A stretch of 64,000 bases of DNA from Alkalicoccus luteus (GCF_012034335.1 NZ_JAATHJ010000015.1:1-64000), one strand, 5' to 3'; numbered from the stretch's first letter, positions 35,857-45,392 are shown. Numbers and translations: made by a program. Notes: generated from the sequence alone by a model not told the origin.

Positions 35857-37476
35857 TCAGCTGTAGTGCGGTGAACTGTTTTTCTGCCAGACTTCCATCA
35901 GCTTATGCAGCATTTTCGGCGTATGCACAAAGGCATTCTGCCGGTGCAGCCGCTCGGTGCGCTGATGCGGATCCTTGCCGAACGGGCCGACGTTCAGGAC
36001 AGGTGCCTTCAGCTGCTGCATCGCTTCAAACGGAATCGTGTAGCCCGTTCCCCAAACCGGCGTATTGTTGGGGTAGGCATCAAGCTCCGAGTCCGGCTTC
36101 TGGTAATTGACGTAGCTGAGGTCGCAAATTCCGTTAAAGTAGTGGACGTGCTCGACGCGGAAGCCTTCGTCGTCAGCTGTTTGCTTCAAGCTTTCAACAG
36201 CCTCCTGGATGAGGCTTTCGTCAGACGAATTGACGGCCGGATAGTACGGCGGTGCAAAAAACAGGACGGCGGCCGGAGCAAGCTCCGGACAAAGCAGCAT
36301 CCACTCCCCTGCAAGACGGATTGCCTGCTCGCGGTCATCCCAGTCCTCTTCCTGCAGAATCGTCCGGGTGCCTTCATCAATCAGGTCCTCATCGAACTTA
36401 TTTTTCACGTACTCGTACAGCTCTTCGTAGCGGATGACACGGACCCCGCCGACTCCTTCCACCTGTTCCCTTGCGCACAGGCGCTCGTAATCAGCGCTGC
36501 ACTGCTGCATCGCCTTCGTAACGACCTCCTCAAACGTGTCCATCACCTCACCGGCATCCCGCTTCATCGTAAAAACGTTGTACAGGGCAGCGGCCCGGTA
36601 TGGCGTCTGCGTCGAGTATTCCAGCTTTAAATCCCGCAGCTGCAAGGAAACGGGAAGCGGCGTGCTTTCTCCGAGGTCTTCTTCCCTAAAGGCGGGATTC
36701 CATTCCATGTCTTTCGAAACGTATGATGACATGTACGTCGCAGTGATCCCGCTGAGCGGCTCTCCTACGTGCGTTTCTTTTCCATAGAACAGTACAGCCG
36801 GCATGATCTTCCCCATTGTACCTGTGTAAATGTAGTGGGTTTCATCACCAGGGCGCTGTGTAAACGACGGCTCGCTGTTCAGAAAAAGCGTGTAGTCGAG
36901 GGCGTGCGTTTCTTTCAGCTTTAATAGCTCCGGCACGACTGTCCGCATCCCAACCGAATCTACTTCCTCGTCGGGAACAGAAACGAGCACGATGTTCAAT
37001 GGCCAGCCTTCTTCAATCGCCTGCTCGATAATATGCAGGTGCAGCACGACGCCCATTTTCATATCCATCGTACCGCGGCCAAACAGGTAATTGTCGGAAT
37101 CCAGATCGGCTCTCGCTGCTTCCGGCAGCGTTTCCGCTTCTTCCTTCAGCTTCATCGTCAATGCCTTCGGATCAAATGCAAACGGTTCCAAATGACCATA
37201 TTCCTCCGTCTGTACGGTGTCAAAGTGGCTGATCATGACGATCGTTTTCGTAACATCCGCGTCCGGATGCCGGTACACCGCAGTGAGCGAGCGCCGTCCT
37301 TTATCAGCATCGTGCAGATGAACATAGTCCCGGTGCTCTTTAAAATAAGGAAGCAGTTTCAGCTTCTCTTGTAATTTAACTGGAAAGTCTTTTTCTCCCT
37401 GCGAAAACGTCCGGCTTTCCCAGCCGACTACTTCACAAAGAAGTTCTTCAAGTGCTTCAGGTGTGTGCCACAACAT
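35857..37476 (-). CDS. rocB: M20-family peptidase, RocB (arginine utilization)
   Basis: A 539-residue M20-family protein. Metal-binding features include VMISHFDTVQTEEYG, LFGRGTMDMKMG and the Glu pair in SVPDEEVDSVG. The overall length, longer than ordinary M20 peptidases, matches RocB. B. subtilis RocB belongs to the arginine catabolic regulon; its exact reaction is not proven. I chose the ATG at 37476 (MLWHTPE) because GGAGG lies nine bases upstream; another ATG three codons earlier touches that site. No other roc genes are in the window. Confidence 0.9.
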   Translation of the reverse strand: MLWHTPEALEELLCEVVGWESRTFSQGEKDFPVKLQEKLKLLPYFKEHRDYVHLHDADKGRRSLTAVYRHPDADVTKTIVMISHFDTVQTEEYGHLEPFAFDPKALTMKLKEEAETLPEAARADLDSDNYLFGRGTMDMKMGVVLHLHIIEQAIEEGWPLNIVLVSVPDEEVDSVGMRTVVPELLKLKETHALDYTLFLNSEPSFTQRPGDETHYIYTGTMGKIMPAVLFYGKETHVGEPLSGITATYMSSYVSKDMEWNPAFREEDLGESTPLPVSLQLRDLKLEYSTQTPYRAAALYNVFTMKRDAGEVMDTFEEVVTKAMQQCSADYERLCAREQVEGVGGVRVIRYEELYEYVKNKFDEDLIDEGTRTILQEEDWDDREQAIRLAGEWMLLCPELAPAAVLFFAPPYYPAVNSSDESLIQEAVESLKQTADDEGFRVEHVHYFNGICDLSYVNYQKPDSELDAYPNNTPVWGTGYTIPFEAMQQLKAPVLNVGPFGKDPHQRTERLHRQNAFVHTPKMLHKLMEVWQKNSSPHYS

Positions 37477-37625
37477 ACCAACCATCCTCCCGCTGATAAA
37501 AAATCCATTCCTTCACCAGTTTACCTTATCTGCAGAAAAAAACCATCAGTGACGCAGAAAACCTTCCATTTCTGCTTGAAGCCCTGCACAATAGAAGCAA
37601 TACAGAAAAAGGACGTGATCGGATC

Positions 37626-38147
37626 GTGACGATTTTAATCAGACAGGCGCTGCCGGAAGATGCTGCTGCACTCGCCGCGATAGCTTCCGGAGTAACGGAG
37701 GAAGGCTTTGGCCTTGTCAGCCCGGAAGAGGTAACACATACTACTGATGCTATGGAACAGCGGATCATCGCTGTCCGTAACGACCCCCGCTCGCTATTTT
37801 TAACAGCAGAGAGCGATGGACAGCCAGTTGGTTCGCTGATTTTTCAGCGAAGTACGCAAGTCAAATACGTCCACCACGGCAGTTTCGGCATGTCGCTTGC
37901 CCCTTCCTCTCGCGGTGCGGGCATCGGCCGGAAGCTGATGGAGGAACTGCTGAGCTGGGCTGCAGAAGCTCCAGGCCTCGAAAAGATCACGCTCGAAGTG
38001 CTGGCAGAAAACACAGCCGCCCGGTCTCTCTACAAGCAGTTCCAATTTGAAGAGGAAGGCAGGCTTCGCCGCCATGTCTACTATCAGGGTGCCTACGACG
38101 ACCTGATCCTGATGGCACTGTTTCTAAATCAGGAAAACCGAGTTTAG
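37626..38147 (+). CDS. GNAT-family N-acetyltransferase
   Basis: A 173-residue GNAT protein. The acetyl-CoA loop is SSRGAGIGRKLMEELLSWA, preceded by FGMSLAP and followed by the NTAARSLYKQFQFEEEGRLRR segment typical of the RimI/YhhY type. The start is GTG at 37626, with AAAAGGA somewhat far upstream. The acceptor is unknown. It is followed by a small unknown gene 58 bases later on the same strand. Confidence 0.85.
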   Translation: MTILIRQALPEDAAALAAIASGVTEEGFGLVSPEEVTHTTDAMEQRIIAVRNDPRSLFLTAESDGQPVGSLIFQRSTQVKYVHHGSFGMSLAPSSRGAGIGRKLMEELLSWAAEAPGLEKITLEVLAENTAARSLYKQFQFEEEGRLRRHVYYQGAYDDLILMALFLNQENRV

Positions 38148-38205
38148 TCCCAGCTTTGAGTGGGAAACAGAGTCATACACGATCTCACTTAAAGGAGCTG
38201 ACTGT

Positions 38206-38445
38206 ATGACACAATATCGCTTAAACCAGCTGGAAATCGGTCAAAATTACACGGCGAAGGAGCTTGACAGCTTCGTGTCCACTACTGATGTCGTCGTTCT
38301 CTCTTCAAACGAGGAGCAGCTGTTTACCGATCCGGAGCGCGAATACAAAGTTGCCGGTTCTTATAACGGCTTTTTCGAGCATTCCTCTGACAATGGAGAA
38401 AAGTATTTCCGTGAGAAGCGTGCTTATTTAGTAGAAAAAGTCTGA
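38206..38445 (+). CDS. Small unknown acidic protein
   Basis: A 79-residue protein starting MTQYRLNQLEIGQNYTAKELDSF, with a strong AAAGGAG site upstream of the ATG. No signal peptide, membrane segment or Cys. It is hydrophilic and acidic, with a C-terminal basic patch (FREKRAYLVEKV). I do not recognise it. A terminator at 38470-38499 ends its transcript, with a parS-like site between. Confidence 0.7.
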   Translation: MTQYRLNQLEIGQNYTAKELDSFVSTTDVVVLSSNEEQLFTDPEREYKVAGSYNGFFEHSSDNGEKYFREKRAYLVEKV

Positions 38446-38448
38446 CGC

Positions 38449-38464
38449 TGTTTCACGTGAAACG
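38449..38464. promoter_or_regulatory. parS-like ParB (Spo0J) binding site
   Basis: TGTTTCACGTGAAACG matches the parS consensus TGTTNCACGTGAAACA at 15 of 16 positions. The last base is G in place of A. Confidence 0.82.
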
Positions 38465-38469
38465 TTTAA

Positions 38470-38503
38470 AACCCGGACCGGGCCTCCCCCGTCCGGGTTA
38501 TTT
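38470..38503 (+). terminator. Terminator of the small unknown gene
   Basis: AACCCGGAC pairs with GTCCGGGTT (38470-38499), followed by ATTTG. Confidence 0.75.
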
Positions 38504-38523
38504 GTATGAGCCATGGATATGAC

Positions 38524-38558
38524 AAAAAAAGCGCAGCGGAATGTAATCCGCTGCGCTT
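38524..38558 (-). terminator. Terminator of ectC
   Basis: AAGCGCAGCGGA/TCCGCTGCGCTT stem with seven T on the minus strand. Confidence 0.92.
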
Positions 38559-38573
38559 CAAATATAGACCTGT

Positions 38574-38969
38574 TTATTCGTCTTCTACGAGCTCGTACGC
38601 GCCTTCTTCGTTGTGCGTTTCCTGGCCGGTGATCGGCGGGTTGAACACACAGACCATGCGCATGTCAGAACCTTCGTAAGCACGCAGATAGTGCTCGTCG
38701 TTCTTATCAAGTGCGTAGATTTCGTTCGCTTTGATCGGCCATACTTTGCCGTCTGCTACCGTTTCTACTTCACCCTCACCCTCGATGCAGTATACTGCCT
38801 CCAGGTGATTCTGGTACCAGATGTGCGTTTCTGTACCTGCTTTAATAACGGTATCGTGTACGGAATAGCCCATGTTGTCCTTTTTCAGGAGCAAGCGGCG
38901 GCTTTCCCAGTTTTCACCTTTTACGTGCTGGTCTGTTCCAATGATGTCTTCCAGTCGAACTACCTTCAT
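38574..38969 (-). CDS. ectC: L-ectoine synthase
   Basis: EctC closes the ring of N-gamma-acetyl-L-2,4-diaminobutyrate to ectoine, the last step of the pathway. The 131-residue cupin protein starts [25 protein letters not shown], and contains [21 protein letters not shown] and the conserved [10 protein letters not shown] segment with metal-binding His. It lies behind ectB on the same strand but two hairpins and a TATAAT promoter lie between, so its level may be set separately. Confidence 0.96.
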   Translation of the reverse strand: MKVVRLEDIIGTDQHVKGENWESRRLLLKKDNMGYSVHDTVIKAGTETHIWYQNHLEAVYCIEGEGEVETVADGKVWPIKANEIYALDKNDEHYLRAYEGSDMRMVCVFNPPITGQETHNEEGAYELVEDE

Positions 38970-39007
38970 GTCTGAAATCCTCCTCGATGATTTTCCGGTT
39001 TTCTTCT

Positions 39008-39036
39008 ATTATACAGACTGTCCGTTATTCGGACAG
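39008..39036 (-). promoter_or_regulatory. Internal promoter of ectC with overlapping palindrome
   Basis: On the minus strand CTGTCC (39036-39031), a 17-base spacer and TATAAT (39013-39008). The palindrome CTGTCCG-N5-CGGACAG (39018-39036) covers the -35 and part of the spacer and may be an operator. Confidence 0.6.
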
Positions 39037-39040
39037 CAGA

Positions 39041-39074
39041 AAAGAGCGGCCGAAAGCGGAGTCCCGGCCGCTCT
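39041..39074 (-). terminator. Terminator between ectB and ectC
   Basis: AGAGCGGCC/GGCCGCTCT stem (39043-39074) followed by TTTTCTG on the minus strand. It should reduce read-through from ectAB into ectC. Confidence 0.8.
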
Positions 39075-39094
39075 GATTCTGTTTTAGTTTATCG

Positions 39095-40384
39095 TTACTT
39101 CGCTGCCGTTTTCGTCTTTACATTCATGGATTTAAGGGCGTCTTTGATGCTCGCCTCAATTACATCCAGTCCTGCCTGCAGCCCTTCTTCATCAATGTTG
39201 ATCGGCGGGAACAGCTTGAACACCTGGTCGTGTCCGCCTGCCGTTTCCATGATCAGCTGTCGTTCAAAGGCGTGCTCTGCCACCTTCTCACTGAATCCTT
39301 CAATATCAGAAGAAATACCCTGCATGAGACCTCGTCCTTTACGGTGAGCTTTCATCTCTGGATATTTATCAATCATGTTATCAAGGAACTTCGTAACAGT
39401 TTCTGCGCGTGCCTGGACACTTTTTTCAAATTCTGGATCTTCCCAGTACGTGAGTGATTCGGTCGCAGTGACAAACGCCATGTTGTTACCGCGGAACGTA
39501 CCGTTGTGTTCACCCGGCTTCCAGTCATCCAGCTCCGGCTTAATGAGCGTGATCGCAAGCGGCAGACCGTATCCGCCGATCGACTTGGACAGGCAGATCA
39601 CGTCCGGTTTAATACCGGCCGGCTCAAAGGAGAAGAACGTACCTGTACGTCCGACACCAGCCTGCACATCGTCGACAATCAGCACGATATCCCACTCGCG
39701 GCAGATGCGCTCCAGACGCTGCATCCATTCAAAGCTGGCTGCGTTAATACCGCCTTCGCCCTGTACGGTTTCAAAAATAACCGCTGCCGGAACGGCTACG
39801 CCGCTTCCGTTGTCTTCGAGGAAGCGCTCGAAGTAGTCCAGCGTGTCTTCGCCATCGACAAAGTTGTCATATGGCATCTGAACCGTATGGCTCAGCGGAA
39901 TGCCGGCACCTTTACGCTTCATAGAGTTTCCTGTTACAGACAGGGAACCAATTGTCATGCCGTGGAAACCGTTCGTGAAGCTTACGATATCCGTGCGGCC
40001 TGTCATTTTACGCGCAATTTTCAGCGCGCTCTCGACCGTATTTGTTCCTGTTGGTCCCGGGAACATGATGCGGTAGTCCATGTCGCGCGGCTTCATAATC
40101 ACGTCACGGAACTTCTCCATAAACGCTACCTTTGCATCTGTCGCTTTATCAAGTGAATGCGTGATGCCGTCATCGAGAATATAGTCAACGAGCTTTTTCT
40201 TCATAGCCGGTTCATTGTGTCCGTAGTTCAGTGCGCCTGCACCGGAGAAAAAGTCGATATACTCCTTGCCTGCTTCATCCCACATTTTATAGCCGCGGGC
40301 TTTCGTAAAAACGGTTGGAAAGCTTCGTACATAGCTTCGTACACTGGATTCAAGCTCTTCGATCAACTGTAGCTTTTCATTCAT
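39095..40384 (-). CDS. ectB: Diaminobutyrate-2-oxoglutarate transaminase
   Basis: EctB makes L-2,4-diaminobutyrate from aspartate semialdehyde with glutamate as amino donor. This 429-residue class III PLP aminotransferase has the [17 protein letters not shown] segment, [33 protein letters not shown] and the PLP lysine in [13 protein letters not shown] chose the ATG at 40384 because GGGAGG lies ten bases upstream; the longer frame to 40417 covers that site. It follows ectA by 69 bases. Confidence 0.96.
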   Translation of the reverse strand: MNEKLQLIEELESSVRSYVRSFPTVFTKARGYKMWDEAGKEYIDFFSGAGALNYGHNEPAMKKKLVDYILDDGITHSLDKATDAKVAFMEKFRDVIMKPRDMDYRIMFPGPTGTNTVESALKIARKMTGRTDIVSFTNGFHGMTIGSLSVTGNSMKRKGAGIPLSHTVQMPYDNFVDGEDTLDYFERFLEDNGSGVAVPAAVIFETVQGEGGINAASFEWMQRLERICREWDIVLIVDDVQAGVGRTGTFFSFEPAGIKPDVICLSKSIGGYGLPLAITLIKPELDDWKPGEHNGTFRGNNMAFVTATESLTYWEDPEFEKSVQARAETVTKFLDNMIDKYPEMKAHRKGRGLMQGISSDIEGFSEKVAEHAFERQLIMETAGGHDQVFKLFPPINIDEEGLQAGLDVIEASIKDALKSMNVKTKTAAK

Positions 40385-40453
40385 GGATAAAGGTCCTCCC
40401 AATATAATTGTAGTCACCTTGTCTAAGCGGACGGTTGTCTTCCGATCTTGCGA

Positions 40454-40969
40454 TTATTTCTTCCAGAAAGGTCCGATACGGTACGTGTATTCTGCTTTCC
40501 CGTCTTCTTCGGGAAACACGTCCGCAGGGAACGTTTCGCGTACTTCAAACGACGTATCTTCTGTCTTCGCGAGCTTCTTAAAGAGAGACTGGGAAGCGAC
40601 ATTGTCTTTTGTAATCGTTGCTTCCAGATACTTCACATCTTTCGCCGCGTCACGGCTGAGAAGCTCATCCAGCATTTTGTAGGCGACGCCTTTTCCGCGC
40701 TGAGAGCTGTCGACCCCCACCTGCCATACAAATACCGTATCCGGATGTTCCGGCTGGATGAATCCGGTGATAAACCCGACTACCTCGTTGTTTTCACGTG
40801 CAACCACGCAGGTTTCGGAAAAGTATTCCGCCATCATAATATACTTATAGGCAGAGTTCAGATCTAACGACGTCTTCTTTGCCAGGTTGTACATCCCTTG
40901 TCCATCTTCTTTGGACGGCTGTTCAAGCGAAAGGGCCTCAAGTACAGGAGTAACAGTTGTGCTGCTCAT
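40454..40969 (-). CDS. ectA: L-2,4-diaminobutyrate N-gamma-acetyltransferase
   Basis: EctA acetylates diaminobutyrate with acetyl-CoA, the second step of ectoine synthesis. A 171-residue GNAT protein with the CoA loop SSQRGKGVAYKMLDELL and the family-typical VVARENNEVVGFITGF and PDTVFVWQVGVD. It is the first gene of the operon. A promoter about 95 bases upstream has good -35 and -10 boxes. Confidence 0.95.
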   Translation of the reverse strand: MSSTTVTPVLEALSLEQPSKEDGQGMYNLAKKTSLDLNSAYKYIMMAEYFSETCVVARENNEVVGFITGFIQPEHPDTVFVWQVGVDSSQRGKGVAYKMLDELLSRDAAKDVKYLEATITKDNVASQSLFKKLAKTEDTSFEVRETFPADVFPEEDGKAEYTYRIGPFWKK

Positions 40970-41061
40970 TACTTAAAAACCACCTTTTATGATTTATTTT
41001 GCGAGAAGTCTTCGTTCAGGATGTCTTCAAGCAAAGAAGCTTCCGTTTTTCAACACTATTA

Positions 41062-41090
41062 ATCATAGGACGCTTTGACTTTATTCGCAA
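41062..41090 (-). promoter_or_regulatory. SigA-type promoter of ectAB
   Basis: On the minus strand TTGCGA (41090-41085), a 17-base spacer and TATGAT (41067-41062), about 93 bases before the ectA start. Confidence 0.65.
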
Positions 41091-41600
41091 ACGGACTTAA
41101 ACGTCATGGATGATGATTAATCAGGATCGCTATAGCTTAGTTATCTTCAGACCATCGATCTTGCTTATACCTCTCGATTTGTCGCTAATGCACCAGATTG
41201 CTACAGGTCGACTGTTAAATTTGCTTACAAATGGAAATTTATATCCATCTCCTCCTGTTTTTTCGGCCCGGTTTACGTCCCGGCGCCGTGAAAGCGCTCA
41301 TGGCACGCTTTCATATTATTTTCATTGATTCATATACCTGTTTATCAGAAAGCTAAACGGGAAATTCTCAAAAAAGATGGGAGAAGCCGCCTCTAAAATC
41401 AGGTCTATCCCTTATCCCGTCTAGGTCCTACGCCCTTGTTATGTTTTATTAAATTTTTTGAATGAAGCATGAATTCCCCTCTCAGCATTCGATAATCAGG
41501 AAGATGACCCCCAGTTATGGAGACAGAGCGCTGTCAGTCCGGCAGCGAAAAACTTTCCGTGATCTGCAGAATGTCGAATACACCATGCAGTAAAGCGGTA
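41091..41600. other. Intergenic region of about 510 bases
   Basis: No supported gene. An inverted repeat TGAAAGCG-N9-CGCTTTCA lies at 41289-41313 with TATTATTTT after it on the plus strand, possibly a terminator of a short transcript. A TATAAT at 41600-41605 probably starts the PLD-like gene. Confidence 0.4.
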
Positions 41601-41633
41601 TAATAAGAGAATATGACAGGAAGGGGCATAAAG

Positions 41634-43079
41634 ATGAGGCACAAAAAATGGCTTTGGATTGGACTCGCTTTCGCAGCGCTTTATATTGGTGTCACCGCCT
41701 GGCACCAGCTGAAACCGCTGCCGGAGGGGATTGATTATACAGGGGATTTACATATGCTTCAGGAGGATGAAGTAACGTTTCTGACAGACCTGACCTATCA
41801 GGATGAAACGGGCGAAGTGTACGAGCACGAAATCATGGAGGAGATGTTTCGGGTGATTGACGAGGCGGAGCATTTTCTGATTATCGATATGTTCATGGTC
41901 AATGAATTCTCGGATGAATCACGTTCCTTTCCCGAGCTTAGCCGGGAATTCGGCGACAGAATCGAACAGAAGATGGCAGAGTCACCTGATGTAAAGGCGG
42001 TGTTTATTACCGACCCGATCAATACCACCTACTTCTCTCATGAAGCTGCTCACATTGACAGACTCACGGATGCCGGGGTCGAAGTGATCTATACGAATCT
42101 GGAAAGACTGCGTGATCCAAATCCGATTTACTCGAGCTTCTGGCGGATCGGCTTCCAATGGTTCGGCCAGCGGGGACCCGCCTGGCTGCCAAATGCGTTC
42201 GGTCCTACCGCTCCGGACGTCACACTTCGCTCGTACTTAAAGCTGGCCAATATTAAAGCGAACCACCGCAAGCTCGTGATGAATGAAGAAGAGGCGGTTA
42301 TCACTTCTGCCAACCCGCATGATGCAAGCGGCTTTCACTCCAATATCGGCATCCGGGTATCGGGCTCTGTATTAAAGGAACTAGTCGATCAGGAACGGGC
42401 GGTCACTGCGTTTTCTGACGGAAATATGGGAGCATTTCCAACAGAAGCAGAGCTTGATGAATGGGTGACCGTGCGCGATGACGGTCCGATTCAGGCACAG
42501 CTTGTTACAGAGAAAAGCATCCGGCGGGCCACGCTGAAAGTGCTGGAACGGGCCGAGCCGGACGATACCGTCTGGATCGGAATGTTTTACTTGTCAGACC
42601 GCTACGTCATCGAAGGCCTGCATGAGGCGGCAGACCGCGGTGTACGCATCAATGCCGTACTGGATCCGAACCAGAATGCCTTCGGCCAGGAGAAAATTGG
42701 CCTTCCGAATATCCCGGTCGCCTCTGAGCTGACGGACCGGGACGACGATCTGATCACAGTGCGCTGGTACGATACGTATGAAGAGCAGTACCATACGAAA
42801 ATGCTTTACGCCGACCGTGGAGAACAAGTCAATATTATCGCTGGCTCTACAAATTTCACAGAACGGAACCTGAACAATTACAACCTGGAAAACAACATCA
42901 GTTTGACCGCGCCTTCTGACAGCGAGATCGCAGAAGACGTTGACGCCTATTATAACCGGATCTGGTTCAATGAAGACGAACAGTTCACCGTCGCCTACGA
43001 CGAATATGCGGATGCGGTCACCCCGTACTTATACGGACTGTACGTGCTGCAGAAATCCCTCCGCTTTACGACTTATTAA
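41634..43079 (+). CDS. Membrane-anchored phospholipase D-like protein
   Basis: A 481-residue protein with one N-terminal membrane anchor (residues about 6-22) and two PLD-type half-sites. The first has NHRKLVMNEEEAVITSANPHD. The second has YHTKMLYADRGEQV and GSTNFTERNLNNYNLE. The two HxK motifs form one active site in this superfamily. Lipid phosphodiesterase or cardiolipin synthase-like activity is possible; the exact substrate is unknown. I chose the ATG at 41634 because GGAAGGGG lies seven bases upstream. Its terminator is the left copy of the 34-bp repeat flanking element copy 2. Confidence 0.85.
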   Translation: MRHKKWLWIGLAFAALYIGVTAWHQLKPLPEGIDYTGDLHMLQEDEVTFLTDLTYQDETGEVYEHEIMEEMFRVIDEAEHFLIIDMFMVNEFSDESRSFPELSREFGDRIEQKMAESPDVKAVFITDPINTTYFSHEAAHIDRLTDAGVEVIYTNLERLRDPNPIYSSFWRIGFQWFGQRGPAWLPNAFGPTAPDVTLRSYLKLANIKANHRKLVMNEEEAVITSANPHDASGFHSNIGIRVSGSVLKELVDQERAVTAFSDGNMGAFPTEAELDEWVTVRDDGPIQAQLVTEKSIRRATLKVLERAEPDDTVWIGMFYLSDRYVIEGLHEAADRGVRINAVLDPNQNAFGQEKIGLPNIPVASELTDRDDDLITVRWYDTYEEQYHTKMLYADRGEQVNIIAGSTNFTERNLNNYNLENNISLTAPSDSEIAEDVDAYYNRIWFNEDEQFTVAYDEYADAVTPYLYGLYVLQKSLRFTTY

Positions 43080-43090
43080 ATACGATCACA

Positions 43091-43124
43091 AACACCCGCC
43101 TGTCACATTGGACAGGCGGGTGTT
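43091..43124 (+). terminator. Terminator, left 34-bp copy flanking element copy 2
   Basis: ACACCCGCCTGTC/GACAGGCGGGTGT perfect stem. The same 34 bases recur exactly at 43604-43637 on the other side of the element. Confidence 0.9.
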
Positions 43125-43603
43125 CAGGCTGTTGACAAAGTCAATCAGCTTACATGAGTATTCGGTTGATTGTATTTCCCCTCTGTTTACCGAGCCTGCC
43201 GTGGGCTTGCCTTCAGCTATTTCTCCTGTATGAAGGGAAGAAAGGCACGTAGGATGGCGCGGCTTCCACGGGCACGCCGGACACGAAGGGAAAATGGATT
43301 TGTTTAATGGAGAAAAAACGTCCCGATCACTGACGCTGCGGCTTTATTTGGTGGATACGTTGACGTACATCCCTATTCGACATCGAAGCGTTGCCTAACG
43401 AAAGGTTCCATCCATATGGAACAAGCTCGTGTGAAGCCTCACCAGGTGTGTCAACCGGACTGCCAGCTGCCAAATCGGAGGAACTTGACTCCAGGAGGAT
43501 CAGAACGAGGCGAAAGCCGAGGCCGTTCCCTCCGGAAAGCGAGTGTCCGCAGATGCAGGCAGATGCAAGGTTATTCACCTGAAATGACGTTATCAACACT
43601 CTG
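43125..43603 (+). mobile_element. Inverted-repeat MITE-like element, copy 2
   Basis: 479 bp with terminal repeats CAGGCTGTTGACAAAGTC and (complement of the right end) CAGAGTGTTGATAACGTC, 14 of 18 matching. It is bounded by an exact 34-bp direct repeat that is itself a terminator hairpin. It has no transposase ORF. Copies 1 and 3 share its length class and internal sequence. This copy defines the element borders best. Confidence 0.85.
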
Positions 43604-43637
43604 AACACCCGCCTGTCACATTGGACAGGCGGGTGTT
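43604..43637 (-). terminator. Terminator, right 34-bp copy flanking element copy 2
   Basis: Identical to 43091-43124. It ends just before the stop codon of the kinase gene and serves the minus strand. Confidence 0.88.
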
Positions 43638-43639
43638 TG

Positions 43640-44548
43640 TCAGGAACGGAACCAGTAGCGAAGCGCACGCTCCATTCCCGTGCGGCACCAGTTCACGACC
43701 TGTTTATCATTCTGTTCATATGCGGCACGTCCGACCGCTGCGCTGACGAACACAGCCTTGAACACGGCGAGTGCCTCCGTTTCGTCATCGATTGCTCCGT
43801 ACCATTCAAAGAAGCGTTTTTTTGCTTCATCAGGAAGCGCCTGATAGACAAGCGCCAAGTCAGAGGCGCGGTGTCCGATATGGGCATCTCCCCAGTCAAT
43901 GATTCCTTTCAGTCTTCCGCGGCAGGCAATCAGGTTTTTCGGGTGCAGATCGCCGTGCACGAGCACCGATTCCTGTGGGTTTTCCCAGTCAGGAATCTCC
44001 CTCAGATAGCCCCTCGCCATATCGAGCGTGCGCTCCGGACAAACAGGCTTCAGTCCGCGAAGAATCTCTTCAAGCATCGGTTTCCGCTTTTTAGCCGAAA
44101 GCCGCTTGAGCTCATCTCCCGGGAGGCCGCTGTCCTGCACCGGTATGTCATGCAGCCTGATTAGAAAGCTGGCAATGCGTTCTGCTTCCGCACCGAGCAG
44201 ATCTGTATTCGATTCGGAAGCAAGTTCTCTGCCGGGAACATATGAAAATCTGGTGAACGGGTAGTGGCTCGTTCCTTCGGTATCGGTGAATGGCACCGGA
44301 ACGTCGTAGACGCTGTGAAACTGCCTCTCCTTCAGCAGGTGCAGCACGTATTTTTCATTCCGCAGAGAATGCCATCCTTTTTCGTGCCTCGGAAACCGAA
44401 ACACGTGCCTGCCGGATGCTGCGTACACGATCGTATCAAAGCCGGTTCCGGTATGTTCCAGCTTAACCGGCGCCATGTCCGGAATCGCTTCGTTTATATA
44501 GTGCTCCGCCTCCTGGCGGGTAATGTCTCGAAATGAAACGGTGGTCAT
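43640..44548 (-). CDS. Aminoglycoside phosphotransferase-like kinase
   Basis: A 302-residue APH-family protein. Catalytic motif VLVHGDLHPKNLIA and the metal-binding IIDWGDAHIGH are intact. The N-terminal lobe includes TGTGFDTIVYAASGRHVFRFPR. The family covers antibiotic, choline, homoserine and macrolide kinases, and the substrate cannot be assigned; resemblance to macrolide phosphotransferase-like proteins is only general. GAGGAGG precedes the ATG. It is a separate transcription unit. Confidence 0.85.
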   Translation of the reverse strand: MTTVSFRDITRQEAEHYINEAIPDMAPVKLEHTGTGFDTIVYAASGRHVFRFPRHEKGWHSLRNEKYVLHLLKERQFHSVYDVPVPFTDTEGTSHYPFTRFSYVPGRELASESNTDLLGAEAERIASFLIRLHDIPVQDSGLPGDELKRLSAKKRKPMLEEILRGLKPVCPERTLDMARGYLREIPDWENPQESVLVHGDLHPKNLIACRGRLKGIIDWGDAHIGHRASDLALVYQALPDEAKKRFFEWYGAIDDETEALAVFKAVFVSAAVGRAAYEQNDKQVVNWCRTGMERALRYWFRS

Positions 44549-44608
44549 ACGGCCTCCTCCTCTGTTCGTTCATTTTACAACAGAGGCCGGCCAGCTGTCG
44601 TGCCGTGG

Positions 44609-45325
44609 CTACTTTTTCACATGAAACGGACAGGTTCCTTTAATCGGCTCTGCATCGTCCCCAATAAAAAATTGCTTCCATTCCTGGTGCTCCGGGTCTC
44701 CGTAGTGGCTGATATCCGGGTGAGTGGGCAGCTGATCCCACTCCTCTACCCGCTCTCTCACCTTCTCACGGGACATCATGCCTCCGGGCTGCGTTCCTTC
44801 CAGCCCTTTGAAAATTCGCCGCGGCTGAAAACCGAGAATGAGGCTGTTGCCAAGATCACGCGTTTTCCGCTGCTTATAAGCAGGTGCGTTGCCGAACACG
44901 AATATCGGCTCTTCTTCGAAGTGAAAATCCCATAAAAAATGCTCCGGGTCCGCCGGTTTATCCTCCGGCCACGGACGCGGATCCTGCTCATGTAAATATT
45001 GAAGCATCTCCCAGAAGTAAGCACGGTAATACGCTATGCTCCGCTCCTCTTCTTCTGGCTCGACGAAAACAAACAGGCCGTGTCTGGCCGGTTTTGGTTC
45101 CTGAAACAGCTGCAGAAATTCATGAACGATCTGCGGCAGCGCACTCCAGTCGTTTCTGGATACACATCCGTAGCGCAGCTCCGCTTTCTTTTCACCCTTT
45201 TGGCCAAAATAACAGGGGAAATCTTTTTTCGTTACAATGGAACGAAACGTCTCGTATTCCTTATAAAACCAGCCGGGCAGCTTTTGGTCTCCGGCAATTA
45301 ACTGTTGATCCAGCAGTGCAGTCAT
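44609..45325 (-). CDS. YqcI/YcgG family protein
   Basis: A 238-residue protein of the YqcI/YcgG family. Marks include FPCYFGQKGEKKAELRYG near residue 40, LFVFVEPEEEERSIAYYRAYFWEMLQYLHEQDPRPWP in the middle, and the terminal GTCPFHVKK. Function unknown. Proteins of this family are soluble and widespread in Bacillus and actinobacteria. It lies upstream of the kinase gene on the same strand with a 60-base gap. Confidence 0.85.
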   Translation of the reverse strand: MTALLDQQLIAGDQKLPGWFYKEYETFRSIVTKKDFPCYFGQKGEKKAELRYGCVSRNDWSALPQIVHEFLQLFQEPKPARHGLFVFVEPEEEERSIAYYRAYFWEMLQYLHEQDPRPWPEDKPADPEHFLWDFHFEEEPIFVFGNAPAYKQRKTRDLGNSLILGFQPRRIFKGLEGTQPGGMMSREKVRERVEEWDQLPTHPDISHYGDPEHQEWKQFFIGDDAEPIKGTCPFHVKK

Positions 45326-45392
45326 CTAATGCCCCACCTCCTATTACATGCATATTCCCATATTCCTCCTTCAGAAAACAGTTCCCCTGTAG

